Of a DNA stretch of 43,091 bases, positions 33,818 to 41,763 are shown piece after piece. The position numbers and the translations under genes are program-made. The first letter of the stretch is position 1. Each line of letters starts with the position of its first letter. The notes beneath the pieces were generated by a model, which was given only the letters and a program-made list of their open reading frames with translations, was not told the origin of the DNA and searched no databases. The stretch lies in the NCBI GenBank assembly GCA_044338255.1, contig JBIILZ010000019.1, forward strand, positions 1 to 43,091, read 5' to 3'. The stretch is from CAIUVD01 sp044338255 (GTDB lineage: Bacteria; Planctomycetota; UBA11346).

Positions 33818-34111
33818 CTAAGGCTTGCTGGCACAGACGCAGGGCGACGTAGCACAGCGCATACAACCATGCCCATACTTTTTCTCAACCGCCGAGGCCA
33901 GGTCAACGCCGGCGATGTTCGCCAAGCTGGTCAACCACGCCACGCAGTCGGCGAATTCGCCCTCAAGATCGTGTTTATGCGGTTCGCGCAGGGCTTCCGC
34001 GAGTTCGCCGACTTCTTCCATGAAGTACATGAAGGTCCCGGCGCTGCCGCGAGCGACATCTTTGTGCCCGTACGTCGACAAGAGCTGGGCCTGGAGATCG
34101 GAGAGGTTCAT
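33818..34111 (-). CDS. MazG-like nucleotide pyrophosphohydrolase
   Basis: A 97-residue MazG-like protein of the all-alpha NTP-PPase superfamily, which hydrolyses unwanted (d)NTPs. The metal-binding pattern is EEVGELAEAL, then EFADCVAWL, with Glu and Asp in place. The C-terminus carries CMRCATSPCVC, a Cys-rich tail seen in this subfamily. The start at 34111 overlaps the HIT-gene stop (ATGA). A longer reading from 34591 is rejected because it runs antisense-like through the HIT gene in another frame. Confidence 0.85.
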   Translation of the reverse strand: MNLSDLQAQLLSTYGHKDVARGSAGTFMYFMEEVGELAEALREPHKHDLEGEFADCVAWLTSLANIAGVDLASAVEKKYGHGCMRCATSPCVCASKP

Positions 34112-34521
34112 GCGGACTCTTCCCAGGCTACAGCCAGACGTTGGGCGAGTTCGGCGAGCCCGGCTCCGGGTTGGGGATGGAAGCGGTAGCCGAGCGGGTC
34201 GCCCGGCCAGCGCGGCAGCACATGCCAGTGGACGTGCGGCACTTCCTGGCCGGCGACGGGGCCATCGTTGAGCACCACGTTCACCGCCGGGCAGGCGGTG
34301 ACGCGCTTGATTGCGCGCGTCAGGCGGGCCAGCTGCGGCCCCATATCCTGGAGGACGTCCGCCGGCAATTCGGCGAGATGCCCGACTTCCTGGCGCGAAA
34401 TCAACAGCGCGTGAGCGGGAGCGCTGGGGCGGATATCGAGCATCGCGCACCAGTGCGCGCCACGGAAGATGAAGTTGCCGGGAATCTCGCCGGCGAGGAT
34501 GCGCGTGAAGATCGTAGCCAT
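34108..34521 (-). CDS. HIT-family nucleotide hydrolase
   Basis: A 137-residue histidine-triad protein. The active-site triad HVHWH lies at residues 96-100, and the upstream segment LNDGPVAGQEVPH is typical of the HinT/Fhit-like fold. The N-terminus is MATIFTRILAGEIPG. HIT proteins hydrolyse adenosine phosphoramidates or dinucleoside polyphosphates. Coupling with the MazG-like gene through an ATGA overlap suggests a joint role in nucleotide clean-up. Confidence 0.93.
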   Translation of the reverse strand: MATIFTRILAGEIPGNFIFRGAHWCAMLDIRPSAPAHALLISRQEVGHLAELPADVLQDMGPQLARLTRAIKRVTACPAVNVVLNDGPVAGQEVPHVHWHVLPRWPGDPLGYRFHPQPGAGLAELAQRLAVAWEESA

Positions 34522-34591
34522 GGCGCCAGTGGAACTCCAAGCGCCGGCGATGGAATGGCCAACGATCGTCCTGCGAGCAGCGTCCTGGCAT

Positions 34592-34619
34592 TTGCCTCGC
34601 TGGCGGGTCGGCCTATGGT
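34592..34619 (+). promoter_or_regulatory. sigma-70-like promoter for the 69-aa gene
   Basis: TTGCCT and TATGGT are separated by 16 bp. Transcription would start near 34626, shortly before AGGAG at 34633. It lies between the divergent HIT gene and the 69-aa gene. Confidence 0.4.
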
Positions 34620-34643
34620 AGCGGCTCGCTTCAGGAGCCGCTT

Positions 34644-34853
34644 GTGAACCAGATCCCGGATCCCCTCTATCAGCAGATCGTTCCCGGGCTGAAGAAGGCC
34701 TGCCCGCGACTCACCGAGCTCGACCTGCGCGAGGCCCAGCAGCGCATCGACCTGCTCACCGCCAAGATCCAGAATCGCCACTGGGTCAGCAAGATCGTCG
34801 CCCGCCGCACGGTGCTAGCGCTGATGCAGCAGGCCGGCGCCGTAGTCGTCTAG
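34644..34853 (+). CDS. conserved-looking small protein of unknown function (69 aa)
   Basis: A 69-residue protein starting from GTG with a good AGGAG 6 nt upstream and a sigma-70-like promoter. It is helical and charged (PLYQQIVPGLKKACPRLTELDLREAQQRID) with a hydrophobic basic second half (HWVSKIVARRTVLALMQQAG). I recognise no family. It is not membrane-spanning. It stands alone between HIT/mazG-like (divergent) and the M3 peptidase gene. Confidence 0.6.
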   Translation: MNQIPDPLYQQIVPGLKKACPRLTELDLREAQQRIDLLTAKIQNRHWVSKIVARRTVLALMQQAGAVVV

Positions 34854-34887
34854 GACCGCCACCCGGCTCGCGGGCAGCGCTTCTCCC

Positions 34888-34913
34888 GTTGCCCTGGTCA
34901 CGCCAGGGCCAAC
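34888..34913 (+). terminator. hairpin between the 69-aa gene and the M3 peptidase
   Basis: GCCCTGG (34891) pairs with CCAGGGC (34903) around TCACG, extended by GTTG/CAAC across one bulge. There is no U-run, so termination is only possible and not shown. It ends 14 nt before the prlC-like ATG, where it could also affect translation. Confidence 0.3.
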
Positions 34914-34926
34914 GTCTAGCGCATCT

Positions 34927-37020
34927 ATGAATCCGCTTTTGCACCTGGGCGATCAGCTTCCTGATTTCGCCGCCATCACTGCCGCCCATGTCGAGCCGGC
35001 GATCAGCCAGCTGATCGCGGCCGTGCATGCCGAGCTGGATGCCTTTGAAGCCGCTCCCCAGGCAACCTGGGCCGGCACCCTCGGCCGCATCGCCACCGGC
35101 ACCGAGCCGCTGCGCCTCGCCTGGGGCGTGGTCGGACATCTGATGAGCGTGCGCAATGCCCCGGACATGCGCACCGCGCACAACGCCATGCAGGGCGAGG
35201 TGGTCAAGACCTGGGTGCGCCTCGGGCAGAGCCGCGTCCTCTATGACGCGCTGCTGACGATCTCCAGCGGTCCGCAGTGGGCGACCCTCGATGCCACCCA
35301 GCAGCGCATCCTCGGCAACGAGCTCCGCGACATGAAGCTCAGCGGCGTGGGCCTGAGCGGCGCCGCCAAGGAACGCTACGAAGCCATCAGCCTCGAGCTC
35401 AGCGAGCTCGGCACGAACTTCGCCAACAACCTGCTCGATGCCGGTAAGGCCTGGCACCGCGAGCTCACCGATCCCGCTGACCTCGACGGCCTGCCCCTGA
35501 CCCTGCGCGCGCAACTCGCGGCTATCGCCGGAGCCGCCGGAGCCGCCGGCGCCGCCGGAGCCGCCGGCGCCGCGCAGGCCACGCCGGAACAAGGCCCGTG
35601 GCGCGTCACCTTGGACCTGCCGGTCTACGGTCCGTTCATGGAGCACAGCCGCCGCCGCGATCTGCGCGAGCTGCTCTATCGCGCCTTCATCACTCGCGCT
35701 GCCGCCGCCCCCCACGACAACCTGCCGCTGCTCGAACGCATCCTCGTCCTGCGCCAGGAACTGGCGGGCTTGCTGGGCAAGGCCAACCATGCCGAGATCA
35801 GCCTGGCGACGAAGATGGCCGGTTCGGTCGTCGCCGTCGAGACCCTCCTCGCGCGTCTACGCACCGCCGCCAAGCCGCGCGCCGAGGCCGAGCTCGCCGA
35901 GCTCACCGCCTATGCCCGCGAAAAGAGCGCCGACCCGAGTTTGCAGCTGGCGCTGTGGGATGGAGCCTTCTGGGCCGAGCGCCTGCGCGAAGAACGATAC
36001 AGTTATACCGACGAGGAGCTGCGCCCGTACTTCGCGCTGCCGGCGGTGCTCGAGGGTCTGTTCGCTCTTGCGCAGCGGCTGTTCGAGGTCGTGATCACTC
36101 CCGTCTCCGGCATCAGCACCTGGGACGAGAGCGTGCGCGTATTCCGCGTCGCCGACCTCGATGGCCGCGAACGGGCGCTGTTCTACCTCGATGCCTACTC
36201 GCGTCCGGCCAACAAGCGTGGCGGCGCGTGGATGAACTCCTTCCGCGACCGCCTGCGCCGCGCCGACGGCAGCATCCGCACGCCGGTGGCTTATCTGGTC
36301 TGCAACCAGACTCCGCCGCTCGGCGACACGCCCTCGCTGATGACCTTCCGCGAGGTCGAGACCCTGTTCCATGAATTCGGCCATGGCCTGCAGCACCTCC
36401 TGACCACCGTCGACCATCCGCAGGCCGCCGGCATCAATGGCGTCGAGTGGGACGCCGTCGAGTTGCCGTCGCAGTTCATGGAGAACTGGTGCTACGATCC
36501 GGCGACGGTGCTCGGCGATGGCGGGCATGCCGGCCTCGCACGGCATTGGCAGAGCGGCGCACCCCTGCCGCGGGCGCTGTTCGATCGCGTCTGCGCGGCG
36601 CGCACCTTCCGGGCGGCGACCATGACCCTGCGCCAAGTCTACCTGTCGACGGTCGATCTCGCCCTGCATGCGCATCTCCAGGCCGGCGAATCCCCGCTAG
36701 CGCTGCAGCAACGCGTGGCAGCAAGCAACACCGTCATGCCGCCCCTGCCCGAAGACCGCATGCTGTGCTCGTTCAGCCATATCTTCGCCGGCGGCTATGC
36801 GGCGGGGTATTACAGCTACAAATGGGCCGAGGTCCTGTCCGCTGACGCCTTCGCCGCCTTCAGCGAGGCCGGCCCAGCGGCCCACGCCGCCTGCGGCCGG
36901 CGCTTCCGCGATACCGTGCTTGCGCGCGGCGGAGCCGAGCATCCGCTGGCAGTCTTCCGCGCCTTCCGCGGCCGCGAGCCGCAGGTCGAGCCACTCCTGA
37001 AGCAAACGGGTCTGACATGA
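34927..37020 (+). CDS. prlC: M3-family oligopeptidase (oligopeptidase A type)
   Basis: A 697-residue zinc metallopeptidase of the M3A (thimet/OpdA) family, which degrades cytoplasmic peptides such as cleaved signal peptides. The HEFGH motif lies at residues 482-486, preceded by MTFREVETLF and followed by NGVEWDAVELPSQFMENW. The C-terminal FSHIFAGGYAAGYYSYKWAEVLSADAF is also characteristic. An unusual insertion encodes five Gly-Ala-Ala tripeptides (residues 202-216). The stop overlaps the resB-like start (ATGA, 37017-37020). Confidence 0.94.
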   Translation: MNPLLHLGDQLPDFAAITAAHVEPAISQLIAAVHAELDAFEAAPQATWAGTLGRIATGTEPLRLAWGVVGHLMSVRNAPDMRTAHNAMQGEVVKTWVRLGQSRVLYDALLTISSGPQWATLDATQQRILGNELRDMKLSGVGLSGAAKERYEAISLELSELGTNFANNLLDAGKAWHRELTDPADLDGLPLTLRAQLAAIAGAAGAAGAAGAAGAAQATPEQGPWRVTLDLPVYGPFMEHSRRRDLRELLYRAFITRAAAAPHDNLPLLERILVLRQELAGLLGKANHAEISLATKMAGSVVAVETLLARLRTAAKPRAEAELAELTAYAREKSADPSLQLALWDGAFWAERLREERYSYTDEELRPYFALPAVLEGLFALAQRLFEVVITPVSGISTWDESVRVFRVADLDGRERALFYLDAYSRPANKRGGAWMNSFRDRLRRADGSIRTPVAYLVCNQTPPLGDTPSLMTFREVETLFHEFGHGLQHLLTTVDHPQAAGINGVEWDAVELPSQFMENWCYDPATVLGDGGHAGLARHWQSGAPLPRALFDRVCAARTFRAATMTLRQVYLSTVDLALHAHLQAGESPLALQQRVAASNTVMPPLPEDRMLCSFSHIFAGGYAAGYYSYKWAEVLSADAFAAFSEAGPAAHAACGRRFRDTVLARGGAEHPLAVFRAFRGREPQVEPLLKQTGLT
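35530..35574 (+). repeat. 9-bp repeat encoding (Gly-Ala-Ala)5 in the M3 peptidase
   Basis: Five in-frame 9-mers of the form GGNGCCGCN encode GAA five times. They sit in the N-terminal helical region, in a probable surface loop. Confidence 0.9.
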
Positions 37021-38957
37021 ACGAGCCGCTTCCCCCGCCCGCCGATACCGCTCCTGCGAATCTTGCGGAATCACCGGCGCTACCAGTCTATACTTCTTCG
37101 CGCTCTCGCGTCGCCCGCCGCAATCTCTTCTGGCAGGTGCTCGGCGAGCTGGCGTCGGTGCGTACGGCGGCCCTGCTCATCGCCCTCATCGGCGTGGTGA
37201 GTTGGATCGCGGCCTATTACGAACGCGACTACGGCATGGCCGCAGCGCAGGTGCTGTTCTATCAGGCGTGGTGGTTCAACCTACTGTTCGTGTTCATCGC
37301 CATCGCCGTGATCGGCGCCGTCGCCGTGCGCTGGCCGTTGCAGCGTCGGCAGACCGGATTCGCCATCGTCCACGCCGGCTTGATCATGCTCATCATCGGC
37401 TTCTGGCAGGGCGCCGACCGCCTCGATGGCATGCTCTCGGCTCCGCCCGGAAAGCCGGCGCAGCTCATCGAGCTGCCCACTGACGAGGTCCGCATCGTCG
37501 ATCCGGAGGCCAAGCCGAACTGGCGCTCGGTCTTTCAGCCGCTGACCTTCGCTGGCTATCCCTCGCCGCTGCGCTTCCTGCTCGCACCCGTGTGGCCGGT
37601 GCCGCCGCTGGGCCTGCAGACCCTCGCTGAGCCGCTACTCTTGGCGACCCTGCCCTCGGGGACCACGCTGCACGTGACGCGGGTGGTCGAGACCGGAGCT
37701 CCCGAACTGAGCTGGATGCCGGCGGCGGGCGATGCCACCGCCGAGCCCGCAACCCATGTGGCGCTGGCGATCAAGCCGCCCATGGCTGGCGATTATCAGG
37801 AGATGGGCGGACAGTGGCTGACCGCCAACGGCGACGGCATTTTCAGTCGCGGCCCATTCACCGCCACCCTCACCCGCGCCCGCGAGCCGTTGATGGTCGA
37901 GGATTTCCTCAAGCCCAGCGAAGAAAAGAACGCCAACGGCCGACTGCTGATTTATTGGCAGGGCAAACGCCATGAGCTGGTCCTCGATCCCACCGCCCTG
38001 CCGCAGCCGCTGACCTTCGATGACCTGACCATCACCGTCCTGCGCATCATCACCAATCCTGCGCAATCCGGGTCCAGTCTCGTGCAAGATGCGAGCAAGC
38101 CGGCCAATCCGGTGGTCGAGTGCCAGATCGTTCACGCCGGCCAGCAGCGCACCCTGTTCGCTGCCGCCTATAGCCTGCTGCCACCGCTGCCGGGCATGCC
38201 CGATCTGCTCTTGTCACATCCGCAATTGGCCGATCCCGCCGGCGGTGGCCAGGGCGCCTACGTGCAGCTGCTGGTCGGCCCCGATGCCCGCCTGCACCTG
38301 CGCTGCTTCACGCGCTCTGAAGGCGCCGGCCCGGTGGCGACTGTCGGCGAGCAGGGCTGGTCGGGCTCGGTCGCGGGCGGCGCCACCAAGGCCATGGATC
38401 TGCGTCTGAAGGTGCAGCATCTGCCGCAGGCGGTACGCGGTCCAGAAGTGCTGACCATGGACGCCGGCAAGCAGGACCGCGCCACGCGTTGGCTGGAATT
38501 CGAAATTGCCCACGGCACGGCTTCAGCGCGCCAATGGCTGTCCCGTGGCCAACGCGCGCCGGTGACGGTGCCGGGATTCGGCGAGGTCATGGTCAGTTAC
38601 CAAAAAGCACAATACGATCTGCAGAAGCGCGATGGCTTCGCGGTGACCCTTGATCGCTTCGAAGCCGGCAAGGACCCCGGCGGCATGGGCAACGCGTCCT
38701 TCGCTAGCGAAGTCACTATCACCCCCGATAGCGGCGCACCGTCGGCGCACCTCATCACCATGAACGAGCCGCTGTCCTATAATGGTGTGACCCTCTACCA
38801 GACGGCGTTTACTCCCGAGTTCGACGAGCAGGGCAATGCCACCGGGCGCCAGGTGTCGATCTTCACCATCGCTAAAGACCCTGGACGCATCCTCAAATAC
38901 CTCGGCTCGCTGGTGCTGACCGCCGGCATCCTGGTGATGTACCTGATGCGCCGGTGA
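37017..38957 (+). CDS. resB: ResB/CcsB-type cytochrome c biogenesis protein
   Basis: A 646-residue protein. Three N-terminal membrane helices (TAALLIALIGVVSWIAAYY, the QAWWFNLLFVFIAIAVIGAV region, and GFAIVHAGLIMLIIGFW) flank the conserved RWPLQRRQTGF segment. A large extracytoplasmic domain follows and a last helix lies at the C-terminus (LGSLVLTAGILVMYLMRR). Near the end NEPLSYNGVTLYQTAF is the family's conserved YQ-S/T element. ResB holds apocytochrome c for heme ligation with CcsA. It overlaps the M3 peptidase gene by 4 bp. Confidence 0.9.
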   Translation: MNEPLPPPADTAPANLAESPALPVYTSSRSRVARRNLFWQVLGELASVRTAALLIALIGVVSWIAAYYERDYGMAAAQVLFYQAWWFNLLFVFIAIAVIGAVAVRWPLQRRQTGFAIVHAGLIMLIIGFWQGADRLDGMLSAPPGKPAQLIELPTDEVRIVDPEAKPNWRSVFQPLTFAGYPSPLRFLLAPVWPVPPLGLQTLAEPLLLATLPSGTTLHVTRVVETGAPELSWMPAAGDATAEPATHVALAIKPPMAGDYQEMGGQWLTANGDGIFSRGPFTATLTRAREPLMVEDFLKPSEEKNANGRLLIYWQGKRHELVLDPTALPQPLTFDDLTITVLRIITNPAQSGSSLVQDASKPANPVVECQIVHAGQQRTLFAAAYSLLPPLPGMPDLLLSHPQLADPAGGGQGAYVQLLVGPDARLHLRCFTRSEGAGPVATVGEQGWSGSVAGGATKAMDLRLKVQHLPQAVRGPEVLTMDAGKQDRATRWLEFEIAHGTASARQWLSRGQRAPVTVPGFGEVMVSYQKAQYDLQKRDGFAVTLDRFEAGKDPGGMGNASFASEVTITPDSGAPSAHLITMNEPLSYNGVTLYQTAFTPEFDEQGNATGRQVSIFTIAKDPGRILKYLGSLVLTAGILVMYLMRR

Positions 38958-38960
38958 CGC

Positions 38961-39341
38961 TCAGGGCATCTTAACCACGGCATCGATCTCGACCCGTCCG
39001 CCGCGCGGCAGGGCCGCCACCTGCACCGTCACCCGCGCCGGATAGGGGGCGGTGAAGCGCTTCTCATAAATCGCGTTGACGACCGTGAAATCCGCGAGAT
39101 CGACGAGGTAGACCGTACAACGCAGGGCCAGATCCAAGCGCGTACCGGCGGCCAGGCATACCGCTTCGAGATTGTCCAGGGCGCGCATCGCCTGGCTGGC
39201 GGTGTCCTCGCCCACCAGCCGGCCGTTAGCAGGGTCGACCCCCAGCTGCCCCGAACACCACAGCAGATGCCCACTGCAAATGGCTTGGCTATACGGTCCG
39301 ATGGCGGCCGGGGCGGTATCGGTGTGGATGGCGGTGCGCAT
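38961..39341 (-). CDS. ridA: RidA-family enamine/imine deaminase
   Basis: A 126-residue RidA (YjgF/UK114) protein that hydrolyses reactive enamines formed by PLP enzymes. Family segments are IGPYSQAICSGHLLWCSGQLGVDP, QAMRALDNLEAV, and YPARVTVQVAALPRGGRVEIDAVV, which contains the substrate-binding Arg. The start at 39341 gives the standard length; the longer frame upstream enters the 165-bp repeat element. It converges on the resB-like gene with 3 bp between stops. Confidence 0.93.
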   Translation of the reverse strand: MRTAIHTDTAPAAIGPYSQAICSGHLLWCSGQLGVDPANGRLVGEDTASQAMRALDNLEAVCLAAGTRLDLALRCTVYLVDLADFTVVNAIYEKRFTAPYPARVTVQVAALPRGGRVEIDAVVKMP

Positions 39342-39377
39342 GCTGGCGGTATCCCTGGAGCGGGTGGCTGACGGCGT

Positions 39378-39542
39378 TAGGAGCCTGTCGGAGATAGGCC
39401 GACGAGGATGGCGAAGGTATCGTCGGCAGATCCAAGGCGGCAAGGCGGGCGGATAGCGAGAGCTATCTGACCGTTTTGCCAACGCCGGAGCTGTCGTACG
39501 AGACCGAGTCAGCCTTGCTGGCCTATCTTCGACGGTCTCCTA
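39378..39542. mobile_element. 165-bp MITE-like element with imperfect 23-bp terminal inverted repeats
   Basis: The ends TAGGAGCCTGTCGGAGATAG (39378 onward) and CTATCTTCGACGGTCTCCTA (ending 39542) are inverted copies over 23 bp with three mismatches. An inner hairpin, GATAGC-GAGA-GCTATC, sits near the middle. The element has no coding capacity and lies between divergent ridA and map, 18 bp before the map ATG. No target duplication is obvious. It is most likely a non-autonomous transposable or REP-like unit. Confidence 0.65.
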
Positions 39543-39560
39543 GTATCCGCTCATCAACTC

Positions 39561-40586
39561 ATGCGCAACGCGGCGACCAAACTCACTCCCAACGACCCGT
39601 GCTGGTGCGATTCGGGAAAAAAGTACAAGAAGTGCCACCAGGGCCGGGATCTGCTGCGGCAGCTCCAGGGCCTTGAGGCTGCCGCGCAACCGGCCCCGGC
39701 GTTGGGCTTCCAGCCGGTGCGTCCGGGCAAGCTCTCGCCGTGGCGCGCGGTGCCGGCGCAGATCGTCAAACCCGACTACGCCTTTTCCGGCAAGCCCCAG
39801 GGCACGCGGCACAAGAACATCATCAAAGGGCCCGAACAGCTAGCGCGCATGCGCAAGGCCTGCCGCGCTGCCCGCGAGGTCCTCGACGAAGTCTGCGCCG
39901 CCGTCCGCCCGGGCATGACCACCGATGAACTCGACGGGCTGGCGCATGAGGGCTATATCAAACGCGGCGGCTATCCCTCGACGCTCAACTACCATGGCTT
40001 CCCGAAAAGCGTGTGCACCTCGGTCAATGAGGTGATCTGCCATGGCATCCCCGATTCGCGGGTGCTGCAGGCCGGCGACATCGTCAACGTCGACGTGACC
40101 ATCTATCTCGATGGCATGCATGGCGACTGTTCGAAGACCGTCGCCGTCGGCGAGATCGACGAGGCCAGCCGCCTGCTGATGGCGGTGACCCACGAATGTA
40201 TGATGCAGGGTATCGGTACGGTCAAGCCGGGCTCGCTGATCCGCGAGATCGGCAAGGCCATCGAAGGTCACGCCCAGGCGCACGGCTATGGCGTGGTGCG
40301 CGCCTTCGTCGGCCACGGCATCGGCGAGCTGTTCCACATGGACCCGCAGGTGCCGCATTATTACGACCCGGCCGCGACCTTCGAATGCCGGCCGGGGATG
40401 ACCTTCACCGTCGAGCCGATGATCAACCTCGGGACGTGGAAACACGAATCCTGGGACGATCACTGGACCGCCGTCACCGCCGACAAGAAGCGCAGTGCCC
40501 AGTACGAGCACACCATCCTCGTCACCGAGCGTGGTGTCGAAGTCCTGACCCTCGGCGACGGCGAAGAACAACCCTTCGCATTCTGA
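39561..40586 (+). CDS. map: methionine aminopeptidase with SEC-C zinc motif
   Basis: A 341-residue type I methionine aminopeptidase. The N-terminus has a SEC-C motif (NDPCWCDSGKKYKKCH: Cys14, Cys16, Cys25, His26) that binds zinc and may contact ribosomes or partners. The pita-bread catalytic domain starts near residue 85. Its metal ligands are visible in VNVDVTIYLDGMHGD, GHGIGELFHMDP, FTVEPMIN and YEHTILVTE. The extension is about 75 residues longer than E. coli MetAP. The 165-bp inverted-repeat element is immediately upstream, so it may carry or interrupt the promoter. Confidence 0.95.
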   Translation: MRNAATKLTPNDPCWCDSGKKYKKCHQGRDLLRQLQGLEAAAQPAPALGFQPVRPGKLSPWRAVPAQIVKPDYAFSGKPQGTRHKNIIKGPEQLARMRKACRAAREVLDEVCAAVRPGMTTDELDGLAHEGYIKRGGYPSTLNYHGFPKSVCTSVNEVICHGIPDSRVLQAGDIVNVDVTIYLDGMHGDCSKTVAVGEIDEASRLLMAVTHECMMQGIGTVKPGSLIREIGKAIEGHAQAHGYGVVRAFVGHGIGELFHMDPQVPHYYDPAATFECRPGMTFTVEPMINLGTWKHESWDDHWTAVTADKKRSAQYEHTILVTERGVEVLTLGDGEEQPFAF

Positions 40587-40606
40587 TCCACCCCTCCAGG
40601 TTTCCC

Positions 40607-40864
40607 ATGGCCACCATTCCCGACGCCGATCCCTTCCTCGATTCGCTGTACGACGACCTGCGCGCCGCCCTGTCGGCGGTTAATGATCTGTACCATCCGG
40701 TGTACCCGGCCTCGCCCAAGCGCATCGCCGAACTCGATGCCCGCATCGCCGAGCTGCGCCAGGCGATCACCGCCCGCAAGGCGGGCCTGCGCGCTTCTGC
40801 TCTCGCTCTCGCTCCCGCTCTCGCTCCCGCTCCCGCTCCCGCTCCCGCTCCCGCTGCCGCCTGA
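40607..40864 (+). CDS. small protein with coiled-coil core and Ala-Pro tail (85 aa)
   Basis: An 85-residue protein. The first 60 residues look coding and helical (DADPFLDSLYDDLRAALSAVNDLYH, then SPKRIAELDARIAELRQAITARKAG). The C-terminus is a low-complexity ALAP/AP tail encoded by hexamer repeats. It lies 20 bp after map and 14 bp before thiL on the same strand, which supports a real gene. No known family is recognised. The call rests on position and codon use; the start ATG has CCAGG upstream. Confidence 0.6.
   Translation: MATIPDADPFLDSLYDDLRAALSAVNDLYHPVYPASPKRIAELDARIAELRQAITARKAGLRASALALAPALAPAPAPAPAPAAA
40799..40852 (+). repeat. GCTCYC hexamer repeat, nine copies
   Basis: Nine consecutive hexamers of the form GCTC[C/T]C encode the Ala-Leu and Ala-Pro tail of the 85-aa protein. 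Changes in copy number keep the frame. Confidence 0.95.
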
Positions 40865-40878
40865 CGGCGACACATTCC

Positions 40879-41763
40879 ATGCGCGAAAATGAGCTGATCA
40901 GCCAGCTGCGCCAACGCACGCCGGTGCCCACCGGCATGCGCGGCATCGGCGATGACTGCTGCGAATGGACGCCCGCGGGGCGCACCTGCCTGAGCGTCGA
41001 TACCGTTGTCGAAGGCGTGCATTTCCTGGCCAGCGATGCGCCGGGACTAATCGGTCGCAAAGCCGCCGCCGCCGCCTTGTCGGATCTCGCTGCCAGTGGT
41101 GCGCGACCGGTGGGGGCAGTGGTCGCCCTCAGCCTGCCCCCCCACTGGGATGGACTGGCGGTGATGGACGGACTGCTCACCGAGCTCACCCGCCATGGCT
41201 GTGTGCTGCTCGGTGGTGATACCACCAATGCGCAGCAGTTGACGATCAGCGTCACGGTCTGGGGCGAGGCCGCGGGCACGCGCCTGCTGCATCGCGACGG
41301 CGCCGAAGCCGGCGATCTGCTGATCGTCACCGGCCCCCTCGGCGGCAGTTTCGCCAGCGGTCGGCACCTGCGCCCCGAACCGCGTTTCGCCGAAGGCGCC
41401 TGGCTCGCCGCCAGCCCGTATGTCCACGCCGCCATGGATCTCTCCGACGGACTGGCCAGTGATGCCCCGCGTCTCGCGGAGGCCTCGGGCTGCAGCTGCC
41501 TGCTGCTGCCCAAGCAGGTGCCAGTGCATCCCGATGTCATCGGCCATGACGGGGCACGGGCCGCCTGCTGCGATGGCGAGGATTTCGAATTGCTGGCCGC
41601 GGTCAGCGCCGCCCATTGGCCGCACCTGCAATTGTCGTGGCCGTTCGCTTCCGCCCTGGCGGTGGTCGGCTGGCTGACGCCGGAACCCGGACACACCATG
41701 GAAGACGACTATGGTCGTCGCGTGCCGCTGGCCTGGCGCGGTTACGAGCATCTGGCACCCTGA
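40879..41763 (+). CDS. thiL: thiamine-monophosphate kinase
   Basis: A 294-residue ThiL, which phosphorylates thiamine monophosphate to thiamine diphosphate. Motifs include RGIGDDCCEW (metal-binding Asp pair), SVDTVVEGVHF, ALSDLAASGARPVG, LLGGDTTNA, and AAMDLSDGLASDAPRLAEASG. It is slightly shorter than E. coli ThiL (325). It is followed by xerC with no spacer (stop 41761-41763, ATG 41764), so the two are co-translated. Confidence 0.94.
   Translation: MRENELISQLRQRTPVPTGMRGIGDDCCEWTPAGRTCLSVDTVVEGVHFLASDAPGLIGRKAAAAALSDLAASGARPVGAVVALSLPPHWDGLAVMDGLLTELTRHGCVLLGGDTTNAQQLTISVTVWGEAAGTRLLHRDGAEAGDLLIVTGPLGGSFASGRHLRPEPRFAEGAWLAASPYVHAAMDLSDGLASDAPRLAEASGCSCLLLPKQVPVHPDVIGHDGARAACCDGEDFELLAAVSAAHWPHLQLSWPFASALAVVGWLTPEPGHTMEDDYGRRVPLAWRGYEHLAP

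Noticed and set aside
33818..34591. 257-aa version of the MazG-like protein
   Set aside because: The N-terminal 160 residues run through the HIT gene in another frame; the ATG at 34111 gives the normal domain length and an ATGA overlap.
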